From positions 1 to 41,703 of IMG/VR virus record IMGVR_UViG_3300044628_001788: a stretch of DNA of 41,703 bases; one strand, given 5' to 3'. Below, piece by piece: positions 7,912 through 16,283 of this stretch. The notes below the pieces were generated by a model. The model saw only the letters and a program-made list of their open reading frames with translations, did not search any database and was not told where the DNA came from. This DNA is from a virus. Position 1 is the stretch's first letter, and the number at the start of each line of letters is the position of its first letter. Both the position numbers and the translations under genes were made by a program.

Positions 7912-8624
7912 TATTTCACCAACGTAAACGAGTATGACCAGTTGATTCGAAACTCACGCTCGCCCTCGCGAGACGCAATCCGCGGATGTTGCCGGGTAAT
8001 CTGCCGACGCTCGACGTGCTCGAAGTTTGGGTAGAGCGGCGGGGGTGGGACTGGATACGTTCGATAACCCAGAGCCGAGCCGGTTTGTTGTACCATAATC
8101 GGCGTTTCTCGGGCAACTTGCTGGTATATCGGCCTGCCGTATCGAGTGGTTCGGACAATGAACTGAGGCCCGCCAGAGCCTTGCCAGCTGGTTGTCTGGT
8201 CGAACTCGACAACGTTATTCTGCCCGCCTGCGGCACCGCCTCCACCGCCGTCGATGTCGTACGAAGCCTGAACCTCAATGCTGTAATTCCGAAACGTCGT
8301 GTACTCGGCACCATTCTGAAATGGATAGACGATTGCCGTGGCGACAACGCCCGATACCGTATCGCTGCTTCTCAGATAGTGAGCGGTCTGGTTGTAATTA
8401 TCGTCAAGCAAGTATATGTCTTGCCCGCCCTTTGCGTACGCCGCTTCAAGGGCTTGAATCTTCGTCGTCAAGTCGCTGACTGAATTTCCGTTGAGCTGGC
8501 CTTGAATCTGCCAAGTCTCGGTCCCGCCAACAGGGAATCCGCGTTCGTTGATTTTACGACGCTTGGAAATAACGACAGCCGCTTCGTCGACCGCGTGAGT
8601 GTAGTTTCCGAATCGAAGGTACAT
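7911..8624 (-). CDS. Tail protein, distal-tail-like candidate
   Basis: ATG 8624 overlaps the tape measure stop (TAATG), with GGAGG further upstream. The 237-residue protein begins MYLRFGNYTHAVDEAAVVIS and has TETWQIQGQLNGNSVSDLTT and a helix KIQALEAAYAKGG, then QDIYLLDDNYNQTAHYLRSS. This opening resembles distal tail or tail-tip proteins that follow the tape measure. The middle has a Gly run and the end is Pro/Tyr-rich then strand-like (REFRINWSYSFTLVK). The identification rests on place and composition. Confidence 0.55.
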   Translation of the reverse strand: MYLRFGNYTHAVDEAAVVISKRRKINERGFPVGGTETWQIQGQLNGNSVSDLTTKIQALEAAYAKGGQDIYLLDDNYNQTAHYLRSSDTVSGVVATAIVYPFQNGAEYTTFRNYSIEVQASYDIDGGGGGAAGGQNNVVEFDQTTSWQGSGGPQFIVRTTRYGRPIYQQVARETPIMVQQTGSALGYRTYPVPPPPLYPNFEHVERRQITRQHPRIASREGEREFRINWSYSFTLVK

Positions 8625-10744
8625 TATCGCGAGCCTCCGCCCATTCGCTTGTTTTGAAGGTCTTCCTCTGTCATGTTGGTCGCGGTTGCTCTCGAAGCGT
8701 TTTCAATCGCCTCTTTGATTGCAACCTCGACTTGCTTGTTGCGTTCGTCAAGCAGGCTCCGAAGAGCGGGCTCGAGTGTTTTGATAAGCTCGTCGATTTC
8801 CTTGTCGGCCTTATTCTCGAGCGATACAACGATATTCTGTGCAATCTTGACGTCGGCTTTTAATTCACGAGCCTCGGTGCCGTATAAATCAGAGCCGAAC
8901 TGTGCATCAGATATGTCTTTGTTGATTCGGTCCCAAGTATCCTTCGCACCGGGCATTCCGCTGGTACGCCGCATTGCCTCCCGCTCTTTCGCCTCTTCAA
9001 CTGCTTTGCGGAGTGCTTCGTTTGTAGCGAGGCCGGATTGCTCGAGGGCCATCGCCTCTCGGTAGTTCAACTCACCGCCGCCCTCGGCTTTTTGTCTTGC
9101 TGCAAACCCGCGGCGAACCTCTCCGGGCTTTGAACCGAGAACAGCGTCAGTGACTGCCTTCTTTTCTCTCTTCGCGTCTTCGACGAGAGCCTTGAAAAAC
9201 TCAGACTCTTGCTGTGCCATCTGCTGGCGTGTCTTCAGGATATCCAAGTCCTGCCTAGCAGCGTCCATCTTAATCTGCTGCTGAAGACGCTGCATGTCGA
9301 TGATACGCTGGATGTTTTGAATCTCTTCTTCAGCAGCTTTCTGGCGAAGCTGGGCGGCTTGCTCGCGACCTCCCTCTATATGCTCCATGCTGTCAGCACT
9401 ACCGCGAAGAAAATGAGACGCTCGAGTGCTCGCTGCAGCCTGACCTTCCATTGCTGCTAATTGATTCTTTTTTGAACGCCAACCCATCCCGGCAACCGCG
9501 TCAGCCGTCCCGGTAAGATTACTCGCGTCTCTCGCGAACCGCTCGCCGACGGTCGTTCTTGAATTTATCTGCTCGTTGTAGAGTATCCGCGTGACGTCGT
9601 TCTCAAGCGGCCGGCGTCTTTCCATTTCCTCGGCACGTCTTCGCGAAGCCTGCTCAGAGCTTCTCGCACTCCAAGCCTCGCCAACCGCACCAGTCAACGT
9701 CTCTCCGGAGGTCGCGTAATTAAACGCCTCCCCGGCAGCAATGCCACCGGCAATGCCAGCAACAAGTAAACCGCCAGTTCCTGTTGCAAATGTCCCGATG
9801 CCACGCATAGCAGAGCCGGCCCATCTAGCCGCTCTCCCTGCCATTCCTTTTGCTCGCCCCCACCATCCGCCTCCTGCAGGCCCGCCGCCACTGCCACCAC
9901 CCGGGACTGATGGTCCGCATGACTGTGCCTTGCACACCGCAGCCTCGCTTATCGCAAGTGCCGCGTTAATTCCAATGGTTGCTGTCTTGACTTTTTTGAG
10001 TGCCTCTAGTGCACCTGTTATCGACTTGTAGACCCCGTGTATCCCGTGGAGTGCCTGAGACACTGACTCGATTGCTGCAAACCACTGCATCCACTTCTTG
10101 ACAGTTGCATCGTCAGTGTCCATCGCAGCGGCGTACGCAAGTGCGGCAGATTTCGCTAGGCTTGTCAGGCTTTGGAATCCGGTCATAAGTGAACCGAAGA
10201 ATTTCTGATACGCCTTGTTCTTAGCGGTAGTGTGCCGCTCGACCTCTCTTGCCGACTTTTCAATAGCGTTGTTGATTTTTTCGTATGTACGAACGCCAGT
10301 CTCGGCAGTTTTCTTTAGCGAGTCATCGAGCTTGTTAGTTTCGTCGTTGAAACCGGACAGCTCAGAGCGGACATCCTTTAAGCGTCCCTCTAGTTTTTCT
10401 AGCTCTGCAGTAGCCGCTGACGCCTTGCTGTGCTCGGAAGCAGCCTCTCGACCGAACTTCTCGCTAACATTACTGAATCCGCTAAAGGCTCTTTTATTTT
10501 CAGATGCTTCGGCAGCTCGCTTTTCTGCATCCGCCCTTACCTTTATTAGCCGAATCCGCTCTTGCTCAAGTGCGGCTTCTTGCCGAAGCAATTCCTTCCC
10601 ACGAGCGTTATTCGCCTCTTGGAGCTGACCGATATCCCTCATTTCGGTCTTTACTTTTTCAAGATTAGCATGAAGCCTGCCGAACTCCGAACCGTTCGAC
10701 GAGGCCTCCGCCAGCTTGATAATTAAATTCAGCTCTTTATCCAC
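8624..10744 (-). CDS. Tape measure protein
   Basis: GTG 10744 overlaps the end of the frameshift product. The 706-residue protein has long coiled coils in residues about 20-180 (ELLRQEAALEQERIRLIKVR) and 440-560 (EEEIQNIQRIIDMQRLQQQI). It has a Gly/Trp-rich basic middle (GGGPAGGGWWGRAKGMAGR) and a glycine-zipper hydrophobic segment GGLLVAGIAGGIAAGEAF near 330-350. This is the usual composition of tape measures, which set tail length and may form a channel at the host membrane. At roughly 0.15 nm per residue it would fit a tail of about 100 nm. It is short for the family. Confidence 0.9.
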   Translation of the reverse strand: MDKELNLIIKLAEASSNGSEFGRLHANLEKVKTEMRDIGQLQEANNARGKELLRQEAALEQERIRLIKVRADAEKRAAEASENKRAFSGFSNVSEKFGREAASEHSKASAATAELEKLEGRLKDVRSELSGFNDETNKLDDSLKKTAETGVRTYEKINNAIEKSAREVERHTTAKNKAYQKFFGSLMTGFQSLTSLAKSAALAYAAAMDTDDATVKKWMQWFAAIESVSQALHGIHGVYKSITGALEALKKVKTATIGINAALAISEAAVCKAQSCGPSVPGGGSGGGPAGGGWWGRAKGMAGRAARWAGSAMRGIGTFATGTGGLLVAGIAGGIAAGEAFNYATSGETLTGAVGEAWSARSSEQASRRRAEEMERRRPLENDVTRILYNEQINSRTTVGERFARDASNLTGTADAVAGMGWRSKKNQLAAMEGQAAASTRASHFLRGSADSMEHIEGGREQAAQLRQKAAEEEIQNIQRIIDMQRLQQQIKMDAARQDLDILKTRQQMAQQESEFFKALVEDAKREKKAVTDAVLGSKPGEVRRGFAARQKAEGGGELNYREAMALEQSGLATNEALRKAVEEAKEREAMRRTSGMPGAKDTWDRINKDISDAQFGSDLYGTEARELKADVKIAQNIVVSLENKADKEIDELIKTLEPALRSLLDERNKQVEVAIKEAIENASRATATNMTEEDLQNKRMGGGSR

Positions 10745-11563
10745 TGGGCACCGCCTTTACGATGTTTGCGACTTGCTGGGCGAGCTTCTCTTGCTTGTCG
10801 CGTTCGACCAAAATGTCGATGAGTGCGAGGCGATGAGAAAGCCATTCGCTCGAGCGTTGCTCTTCCGTAAGGCACGTTCCGCTGGTCGCCTTAACTTTGC
10901 AGTAGAGATTGTAAAGGTCGCGGTTCGGTTCAGAAAGCTCATAGTTATGAGCCTCGTCTGGCGACTTTTTCGGGCAACTCCAGCAAGGCGGCGGGCCTGT
11001 CCGCTCAATCGGCTTCCCGTGTCGAAACTCCCGCTTCCCGCGTTGGTCGTAAACCCATCGTTTACAATCAGCACAGGAGCGGGTAGCGACTTCTGGGTGC
11101 CTGAAGAGCGTTGTCAGCCCGCTCGTCAGTTTTTTAGTCGAGCCTCTTCGACCGCGTCGTTCAGGTTTGTGCCATCCATCGCACTGACAACCTCAGTCCG
11201 GTCCAGCTCAAGCTTGACCTCGACCGGTTCGCCCGGGTCGCTGTCGCTTCCGCGGGTGCCGTAAATGGCAATCGCCTGAATGTCGTTGAATAGCCGGAAT
11301 TTCAAGCGAAGGATATTCTTCGCTGTGATTGGGACCATTGTTCCGTCAGGTTTGGTCAGGTCCCACTTCCGCAGAATCTTCTCCAGCTCCATTGCAGTGA
11401 CTCGGTCTTGCTGGGCCCGGTCCTTGCACTTTTCCATCTTGTCGAGAAACAGGGACCGCTCCTCGACAAGCAGCGGCTGGAAGCTGAAGTGGACGCCACC
11501 GTGAATTCCTTCAGCTGGTGCCAAGTATCCGTCTTCAGTCCCGTCAATAAAAGCTCCACTCAC
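10737..11563 (-). CDS. Tail assembly chaperone frameshift product, gpGT-like
   Basis: After the slippery A AAA AAC at 11135-11129, the -1 frame stays open to a TAA at 10739-10737, overlapping the tape measure start by eight bases. It has no start codon of its own near its beginning, so it is expected only as a fusion of about 275 residues (145 from gpG plus 130). The added part begins KKLTSGLTTLFRHPEV and holds SCADCKRW and PPCWSCPKK, a likely zinc ribbon. It then has NYELSEPNRDLYNLYCKVKA and helices LALIDILVERDKQEKLAQQV. In lambda the analogous T domain binds tail tube subunits. Confidence 0.85.
11101..11135 (-). promoter_or_regulatory. -1 ribosomal frameshift signal
   Basis: The heptamer A AAA AAC (11135-11129) is in the gpG frame and is followed by TGA, then after a four-base spacer by the stem GAGCG/CGCTC (11124-11120 with 11110-11106). 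Four loop bases CTGA can pair with TCAG at 11104-11101, giving a possible pseudoknot. This is the form of a standard -1 site. Confidence 0.8.
11126..11563 (-). CDS. Tail assembly chaperone, gpG-like
   Basis: GTG 11563 follows GAGGTGAAGT. The 145-residue product has PAEGIHGGVHFSFQPLLVEE, helices around RSLFLDKMEKCKDRAQQDRV, RLKFRLFNDIQAIAIYG and an acidic VEVKLELDRTEVVSAMDG. It is equivalent to lambda gpG by position between tube and tape measure genes. The last codons CTA AAA AAC TGA carry a canonical slippery heptamer for a longer product. The chaperones coat the tape measure during tail assembly. Confidence 0.8.
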   Translation of the reverse strand: MSGAFIDGTEDGYLAPAEGIHGGVHFSFQPLLVEERSLFLDKMEKCKDRAQQDRVTAMELEKILRKWDLTKPDGTMVPITAKNILRLKFRLFNDIQAIAIYGTRGSDSDPGEPVEVKLELDRTEVVSAMDGTNLNDAVEEARLKN

Positions 11564-11577
11564 ACTTCACCTCAAAA

Positions 11578-12540
11578 TTACGGAGTGCTGTCGTTAGCGA
11601 ACGACACCTCCATAGTGCTGCCCTTCTTGTATGCCGTGAAGGTCAAAGGCAGCAGCATTTCATTTCCGCGACTTCCGGAAACGGGAGACGTGTTGTCCGC
11701 TTTCAAATTACCAAACGTCATAGTCAATGATACGGTGCCGTTTGTGATTGTCAAAGTCGCACCGTCGATACCAGCCTCGCTGATATTGCCAAACGCACTG
11801 AGCGTATTCGAGCTGTACGGAACAGCGAGACGCAAGCCAACCTGCCGGTCGCCTGCTGGAATTCGTCGGCGATAAAGCGAGTTCATCTGGCGGTCTGTAA
11901 TCAGGCCGTTGTCAAGAACCAGCTCGAAGTCCCGGATTTCGTAGCTGTTCCCGCCGTACGCGAAAACCGCTTCACTGAAAACGTACGGTTCCTTGTCGTC
12001 AATGGCCGTGATAGTCCCCGGGAATGAACTAGCAGAAACGGTTTCGTTCTTGCCTTCGATGTCCAGAGAAACGCCAATCAATCCGCCTTGGCTTCCGCGA
12101 ATTGTCATCCGGCCAATCTTGCAGCCGCTGTACATGAATCGATTGCCGGTTCGGTCGACGATAATTCCAATCGTCGGAACCTGTTCGGTGAGAGCAAACG
12201 GAGTCGATGCGGTTCCCGTGACGAAGTACAGAATCGAGTTGAGCTCGACCGGAGTCGGGGTCATTTCAATGGACCCGCGGACAACGTGTGCAACCTGCCG
12301 GACACGCTCGTGATTGCGAGAACGAGTCCCGCGAATGCCGCCGTTGTAAGCAAAGCCATCAACCTTTCCAAGGCTCTCGGAAAGGAATTCGATTTGAAGT
12401 GCTGACGCGAAGTCGCCAACCGCAACCGAGCCGTCGTACGCAAGATTGTCGGTTACTTCGTCAACGTCCCCCGTGCCTTCGAGTTGCCAAGCAAGCTTGC
12501 TGTTCGTCGAGATTGAAACGTCACCGTAAATTTCAGCCAT
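11578..12540 (-). CDS. Major tail tube protein
   Basis: ATG 12540 follows CGAGGTTTGTA and overlaps the previous stop. The 320-residue protein is strand-rich with few long helices: NLAYDGSVAVGDFASALQIE, ELNSILYFVTGTASTPFALT, CKIGRMTIRGSQGGLIGVSL, RDFELVLDNGLITDRQMNSL and PYSSNTLSAFGNISEAGIDG. This pattern is typical of siphophage tube proteins that stack as hexameric rings. No sheath gene is nearby. Its place between the terminator and the tail-assembly chaperones supports the call. Confidence 0.85.
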   Translation of the reverse strand: MAEIYGDVSISTNSKLAWQLEGTGDVDEVTDNLAYDGSVAVGDFASALQIEFLSESLGKVDGFAYNGGIRGTRSRNHERVRQVAHVVRGSIEMTPTPVELNSILYFVTGTASTPFALTEQVPTIGIIVDRTGNRFMYSGCKIGRMTIRGSQGGLIGVSLDIEGKNETVSASSFPGTITAIDDKEPYVFSEAVFAYGGNSYEIRDFELVLDNGLITDRQMNSLYRRRIPAGDRQVGLRLAVPYSSNTLSAFGNISEAGIDGATLTITNGTVSLTMTFGNLKADNTSPVSGSRGNEMLLPLTFTAYKKGSTMEVSFANDSTP

Positions 12541-13283
12541 TACAAACCTCGCGTTTGGCGAGCCTCACAACGTATAGTCAGCGAGCATTGAAATAAGTTA
12601 TTCCAGACAGCCGACGGACTGATGACTGGGCCGGGCTCAACCTTTGTGCGGTGAGCATTCCAGTCGCCACCAGTGACGAGTTGCTGGTCCCCTCGAAACG
12701 CCTTTGCAATCAACTCCCGCCACAACAGGAATTTATTGAGATTCGTTTCTGACAGGTCTTGATTGTTCTTGGCGAGAATCGACACGAGCACTGGATACCC
12801 AATGTCATCGCGTACGTTCGTCCCGCCGGGTAATTGTTCTGTTCCGAGTGGAGACACTATCACTGCTGGGTAAGGATACGTCTCGGAATCGTGACCACGT
12901 TCTGTCGGAATTTTTCTGATAAGTACGTTAGAGCCGACGTCTGCGAGGTTGACTGCGATTATGCGAGCCTGTATTGCCTGTAACAGCAGGAAGTGAATCG
13001 AATCAGAGCCGGAAGTTGTCGCGAAATACTCAACAGAGGATATCGAATCAACACCTCCCGACGAAGAGACAACATACCCGAAAAAGTGGCCGGGGTCCAA
13101 GTTCAACGAAACATTGCCATTTCCGAGCCTTGCACTTCCAAGCGTCCAGACGCCGTCGCTGCCCAGACCGCCGGTAAAACGCTGGGTGTAAACAGAGTGG
13201 CTGTCCAGCACTCCGCCGCCGGCTATCGCAACGGTCGCCCCCGTGCCGTCTTCGTTATCTGTCCAAGTGTAGGTGGTCGGCAT
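12540..13283 (-). CDS. Probable tail terminator with extra N-terminal beta domain
   Basis: ATG 13283 overlaps the previous stop as TAATG. The 247-residue protein has two parts. Residues 1-95 are strand-rich and Gly/Ser-rich (TWTDNEDGTGATVAIAGGGV). The C-terminal part, from about residue 100, has RKIPTERGHDSETYPYPAVI, DIGYPVLVSILAKNNQDLSE, FLLWRELIAKAF and CSLTIRCE. These fit the alpha/beta fold and wording of tail terminator proteins such as gpU-like proteins of siphophages. Position just before the tail tube gene supports this. The N-terminal part may be a capping or decoration domain. Confidence 0.6.
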   Translation of the reverse strand: MPTTYTWTDNEDGTGATVAIAGGGVLDSHSVYTQRFTGGLGSDGVWTLGSARLGNGNVSLNLDPGHFFGYVVSSSGGVDSISSVEYFATTSGSDSIHFLLLQAIQARIIAVNLADVGSNVLIRKIPTERGHDSETYPYPAVIVSPLGTEQLPGGTNVRDDIGYPVLVSILAKNNQDLSETNLNKFLLWRELIAKAFRGDQQLVTGGDWNAHRTKVEPGPVISPSAVWNNLFQCSLTIRCEARQTRGL

Positions 13284-13720
13284 TATCTATTCTCGGGGAG
13301 CTTGCTCAAAATGTAGTAATACACAGTCTCCATTATCTTATCCACGGTGTCCTGCCGAAGATACATGAATTCGCGAGCCGGGATTGTACTGGTCCCGAAA
13401 TTCTGTGCCGCCGCGTACTCGAGGTCGACCGTCGCTGTGATGCCACGTTCGGTCAAAAGGTAATTGCTCTGGTTGCTGACTTCTGATAACAGCTCTCCGC
13501 TGTCAATCAGCAGGTCGTGCGGGCCCATTGCGGCAACGGTGGCCGGCGAGTGCTCGGGCCAAGGGTTTCCGTCGGAGTCGACTTGGTCCGAGAAAATCTG
13601 CCAGAAATTGTCCTCGAGGTGATACGCAACCTCTTTCCAAGCCGGCTTGAAATCGCCCTGCTTCAAAAAGCCCTCAAATGCGTTCAGGACCTCGATACCC
13701 TTTTCAAGGTCCATTTCCAT
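13283..13720 (-). CDS. Virion morphogenesis / tail completion protein, gpS/gpG-like
   Basis: ATG 13720 overlaps the previous stop (TAATG) with GAGG eight bases upstream; an in-frame extension further upstream is rejected. The 145-residue protein has VDSDGNPWPEHSPATVAAMG, LLIDSGELLSEVSN and a YAAAQNFGTSTIPAREFMYL end. The 'G-x-x-W', 'L-x-x-(S/T)-G-x-L' and 'Y-A-x-x-x-x-x-G-(x)-x-x-(P)-x-R-x-F' signature is that of the Mu gpG / P2 gpS family, which finishes the head or tail connection. Confidence 0.75.
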   Translation of the reverse strand: MEMDLEKGIEVLNAFEGFLKQGDFKPAWKEVAYHLEDNFWQIFSDQVDSDGNPWPEHSPATVAAMGPHDLLIDSGELLSEVSNQSNYLLTERGITATVDLEYAAAQNFGTSTIPAREFMYLRQDTVDKIMETVYYYILSKLPENR

Positions 13721-14085
13721 TATCGCATCCTCGAACAGTTCAGGACATGCCGGTTGCCCATCATTGAGGTTGAGATACCGTCGACAATCCACGCCTCGCC
13801 ATTATCGCCTGCCGAAGCAGGGATGGTCAGCTTGTCGCCAATCCGCGGGGCAGTGATGGAGTATCGATTAAGCTCTTTCTGCCACACCGCGAAGTTCCGC
13901 CGGTTGTTGATTGCGAACGACGCCGGCTCTTTTGTGTCCTCGCGAGTCAACGGACGGACTTCAATCTCCCCGATGTCAACTCCAGCCTCATACGAGCTCG
14001 AGCCGGTCCTTCGGTAGTACCGCCCGGTAGTCTTGCAGTCCTTCGGGAGCATCCCGGGAATTCGTGCTAGGCTCGTGCTATCCAT
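13720..14085 (-). CDS. Probable head-closure or tail-adaptor protein
   Basis: ATG 14085 overlaps the connector stop as TAATG. The 121-residue protein has a short strand-rich body: GEIEVRPLTREDTKEPASF, NFAVWQKELNRYSITAPRIG, DKLTIPASAGDNGEAWIVDG and HVLNCSRMR. The order 'P-x-x-G-D-x-(I/L)' then 'W-x-V-x-x-(V/I)' and a final 'C-x-R' is like small head-tail joining proteins. Position between connector and gpS-like gene supports this. No direct identification. Confidence 0.6.
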   Translation of the reverse strand: MDSTSLARIPGMLPKDCKTTGRYYRRTGSSSYEAGVDIGEIEVRPLTREDTKEPASFAINNRRNFAVWQKELNRYSITAPRIGDKLTIPASAGDNGEAWIVDGISTSMMGNRHVLNCSRMR

Positions 14086-14747
14086 TAAAACACCACGTCT
14101 GTGATTGAGGCCATGAGTGATTTAATCGTCGCGTAATCGCCCGGGGACTCTTGCTTGAGCGAGTAGCTGTAGTATTCGAATGACTCGCTCGAGAAATCGA
14201 GCCCTGCATTCGCAACAGTCTTGGCAATTTGCCTCGCAAGCAGAATCGCCAACAGCTTGTGGTCTCCCGGGACCACGTTCGTTGAACCGTCAAAACCGGC
14301 CGTGTAAGTGACCTTGATATTTCCGATTCCCGGAAGGTGCGAGCCCACCAAGTCGGCACCGTACTTTTTGATGTAGTTCGACCATACCATTCCGATACGG
14401 TGAACGATGCCAGTCTCTGAGAAGTTCGCCCGAGAGATATCCAAGGCGTAGTCAACGCCGCTTGTCAATAACGTCGACGCAGCGAATGCACCAGAAGCGG
14501 AACCGTAGTATCCACTGTCGTCGACGTATATTGAAGCAATGGCAGTCACTGGCCTGTACCGAAGCACAAGCGTCGTCAATCCGCTCCCGCTGTAATACTC
14601 AGTCAGGGCCTGAGACGAATACAAATAACGGCTTGCGTTTGAGATAATCGATTCAGCTTTTGAGATTGCCGATTCAATTACCGCATCGTCAGCCGTTCCG
14701 CTGATTTGCAGCATTGCCTTGTATTCAGCGAGCGTGACGATAGCCAT
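14085..14747 (-). CDS. Head-tail connector, gp6-like adaptor
   Basis: ATG 14747 lies three bases after the previous stop; the ribosome binding site is weak. The 220-residue protein begins MAIVTLAEYKAMLQISGTAD and continues with VIESAISKAESIISNASRYL, the opening of connectors of the HK97 gp6/SPP1 gp15 type. GLTTLVLRYRPVTAIASIYV and IKVTYTAGFDG also fit, as does an Ala-rich helix (LLAILLARQIAKTVANAG). Such proteins form a ring beneath the portal and join head to tail. Family length is usually shorter, but the extra strands in the middle are common. Confidence 0.8.
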   Translation of the reverse strand: MAIVTLAEYKAMLQISGTADDAVIESAISKAESIISNASRYLYSSQALTEYYSGSGLTTLVLRYRPVTAIASIYVDDSGYYGSASGAFAASTLLTSGVDYALDISRANFSETGIVHRIGMVWSNYIKKYGADLVGSHLPGIGNIKVTYTAGFDGSTNVVPGDHKLLAILLARQIAKTVANAGLDFSSESFEYYSYSLKQESPGDYATIKSLMASITDVVF

Positions 14748-14750
14748 TGA

Positions 14751-15227
14751 TTAGCGGGTGACAAAAACCCGGCCTTCTCGAGAGGTCAGAGCACTGCGAA
14801 GGGCTTGCCGGTACTTGTCCGGTACGTCCAACCCGAGCTCGTGACGTGACAGGTAAAAGGACTGATTGACCGGGTGGTCAACGCTCTTGTTTGGAGCGTA
14901 AGAGTACGGGTCGCCCTGCGATTCCATCCAGACTGGCTCGCCGGCGTCGTTGTACATCGGCTGTTCCGTTACCGGGTCCCAGCTGTGAATCCAGATTGTA
15001 ATCTTGCGATTCTTCGGCTCAGCAAATACCTTGCCGCCGGACTTCAGCCGCTTGGCCTCGTCACAGAAAACCTTGGCAGCGGCGAATGCCTTGGCCGCAA
15101 CAGCTTCAGTCTCGTAGCCAGTGTTGCTTGAGAGCATTGCCCCGAACAGCGTCAGGGCCACTGGCTCGAGTTCTGAAACGTTGAGAGTCTCTTTCGGCTG
15201 CGAGCCGTTCTTGTTGTCGTTCGACAT
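14751..15227 (-). CDS. Unknown head-region protein
   Basis: ATG 15227 follows CGAGGACGAAA. The 158-residue protein has an Ala-rich helical middle (TEAVAAKAFAAAKVFCDEAK). A strand section ITIWIHSWDPVTEQPMYNDA follows, and SFYLSRHELGLDVPDKYRQA leads to the C-terminal end. It lies between the capsid proteins and the head-tail connector genes, so a structural or assembly role is likely, but I do not recognise the family. Confidence 0.6.
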   Translation of the reverse strand: MSNDNKNGSQPKETLNVSELEPVALTLFGAMLSSNTGYETEAVAAKAFAAAKVFCDEAKRLKSGGKVFAEPKNRKITIWIHSWDPVTEQPMYNDAGEPVWMESQGDPYSYAPNKSVDHPVNQSFYLSRHELGLDVPDKYRQALRSALTSREGRVFVTR

Positions 15228-15255
15228 TTTCGTCCTCGAAAGCTTTCCACAAAGC

Positions 15256-15277
15256 GGGCGGCAGCGTTTCGCCGCCC
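15256..15277 (-). other. Strong stem-loop between structural genes
   Basis: GGGCGGC and GCCGCCC form a perfect 7-bp stem with an eight-base loop in the gap between the genes at 15302 and 15227. Directly after it on the minus strand, GCTTT/AAAGC forms a second short hairpin around GTGG. There is no long T tract, so this is more likely an RNA processing or stability element than a full terminator. Confidence 0.5.
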
Positions 15278-15301
15278 TTCACTTCATGGAATTTACGAAA
15301 A

Positions 15302-15607
15302 CTACGCGGTGTCAAACAACCCCAAGTCAACCAAGGCCTGAACCACATTAGATGTTGCAGCCCAGTTGCTGTAGTTAGCCTTTGCCCGCTGCACAACCGG
15401 AGTCTTGCCGTAAAAACCCAGCTTTTGAGACGCGGCAGTTCCGATTTGAGTACCGGTCGTGGTTCCGAGTGCGATGTTCTCGCCTTCGCCAATCGTCAGG
15501 CCGGCAGCGGTTACAGTGAAAACTGCGTTTCCTGTCGCGTTATCGACAAAACGAAAGTTCCCGCTGCTCCAATCTGTCCGGACGTTGTAAACATATCCAG
15601 TGGACAT
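15302..15607 (-). CDS. Conserved phage structural protein, GTQIGTAASQKLGFYG family
   Basis: ATG 15607 follows GCGAGGAAAAA. The 101-residue product has strands (GNFRFVDNATGNAVFTVTAA) and then ALGTTTGTQIGTAASQKLGF and YGKTPVVQRAKA, a signature widespread, from memory, in phage and prophage proteins linked to head or tail fibres. It is followed by a short helical end (NVVQALVDLGLFDTA). Usually this motif is a C-terminal domain of surface proteins; here it stands nearly alone. A surface or decoration role is likely. Confidence 0.7.
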   Translation of the reverse strand: MSTGYVYNVRTDWSSGNFRFVDNATGNAVFTVTAAGLTIGEGENIALGTTTGTQIGTAASQKLGFYGKTPVVQRAKANYSNWAATSNVVQALVDLGLFDTA

Positions 15608-15631
15608 TTTTTCCTCGCGATGATAACGAAA

Positions 15632-15659
15632 CAGGACGGGGCGTAAACGCCTCGCCCTG
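15632..15659 (-). terminator. Stem-loop, possible attenuator after capsid genes
   Basis: A 12-bp stem with one mismatch closes over a TTTA loop in the gap between the genes at 15688 and 15607. On the minus strand the innermost arms are GGCG and CGCC and the outer arms CAGG and CCTG; only TTTCGTT follows. It may reduce transcription past the capsid genes or act as an RNA-stabilising end for their message. Confidence 0.45.
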
Positions 15660-15687
15660 CCTCGCGTGAAGTGGTATCAGTTGACGA

Positions 15688-16233
15688 TTACAGAGGCGAA
15701 GCCGGGATTGCCCGCGGATACGCACTGTCTGCGAGAATCGCGAGCACGCTCACTAAACATGAGTTGTCCGCGTTGTCGCCTTCAATGGTTGCACTGACTG
15801 CGGTGAACCCGCCGTTTGCGTCAAGGTCTTCGGCCCGCACTTCAACCAGCAAGTGCAAAGCGTTCGTGTTGACGTCAGCGACCACTCGAGTTGCACCGGA
15901 CGGGACCGAAGCACCGAAGGAAATGAAGTCGTCGGCAGTGCCGGAACCAACATGGACTTCGGTCCAAGTTCCTTGTGCGGTCATGGTGCCGGTCTTGTAC
16001 CAGCACCGCGAAACAGCCAGAGCCTTACTGCCAGAGCCGGCAGTGTCGGTGGCTTGCTTCACTTCGAGGCCCAAGTCATCCACGTCTTCCGAGCCGCCCT
16101 TGACGAGCAACAGGTAGACGCGGTCGTAATTCTTCAGCGAGACCCAGTCCATCGCCACGTCTGAGTTGGCGTCTGATTGCCAAGCCAGCGGGTGAATGTC
16201 CAAGCCCTTTTCAAACAAACTTCCGGGAAGCAT
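15688..16233 (-). CDS. Probable capsid-associated structural protein
   Basis: ATG 16233 follows GAGAGGAAATC. The 181-residue protein contains MDWVSLKNYDRVYLLLVKGG, DDLGLEVKQATDTAGSGSKAL and a strand-rich rest with GATRVVADVNTNALHLLVEV. Proteins with the 'W-x-x-x-K-N-Y-x-R-V' and 'D-x-x-G-x-G-x-K-A-L' pattern occur next to major capsid proteins in other phages, from memory. A decoration or head-stabilising role is inferred from position and beta-rich composition. No direct functional motif is present. Confidence 0.6.
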   Translation of the reverse strand: MLPGSLFEKGLDIHPLAWQSDANSDVAMDWVSLKNYDRVYLLLVKGGSEDVDDLGLEVKQATDTAGSGSKALAVSRCWYKTGTMTAQGTWTEVHVGSGTADDFISFGASVPSGATRVVADVNTNALHLLVEVRAEDLDANGGFTAVSATIEGDNADNSCLVSVLAILADSAYPRAIPASPL

Positions 16234-16283
16234 GATTTCCTCTCTAACGAAAATGTAACTGTGAAGGCCAGAGCCGTTATGGA

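Noticed and set aside
10757-11074. A 105-codon minus-strand frame between the tail chaperone and the tape measure
   Set aside because: It is Ser/Arg-rich and out of frame with the real -1 extension, which has Cys pairs and normal phage composition and opens at the slippery heptamer.
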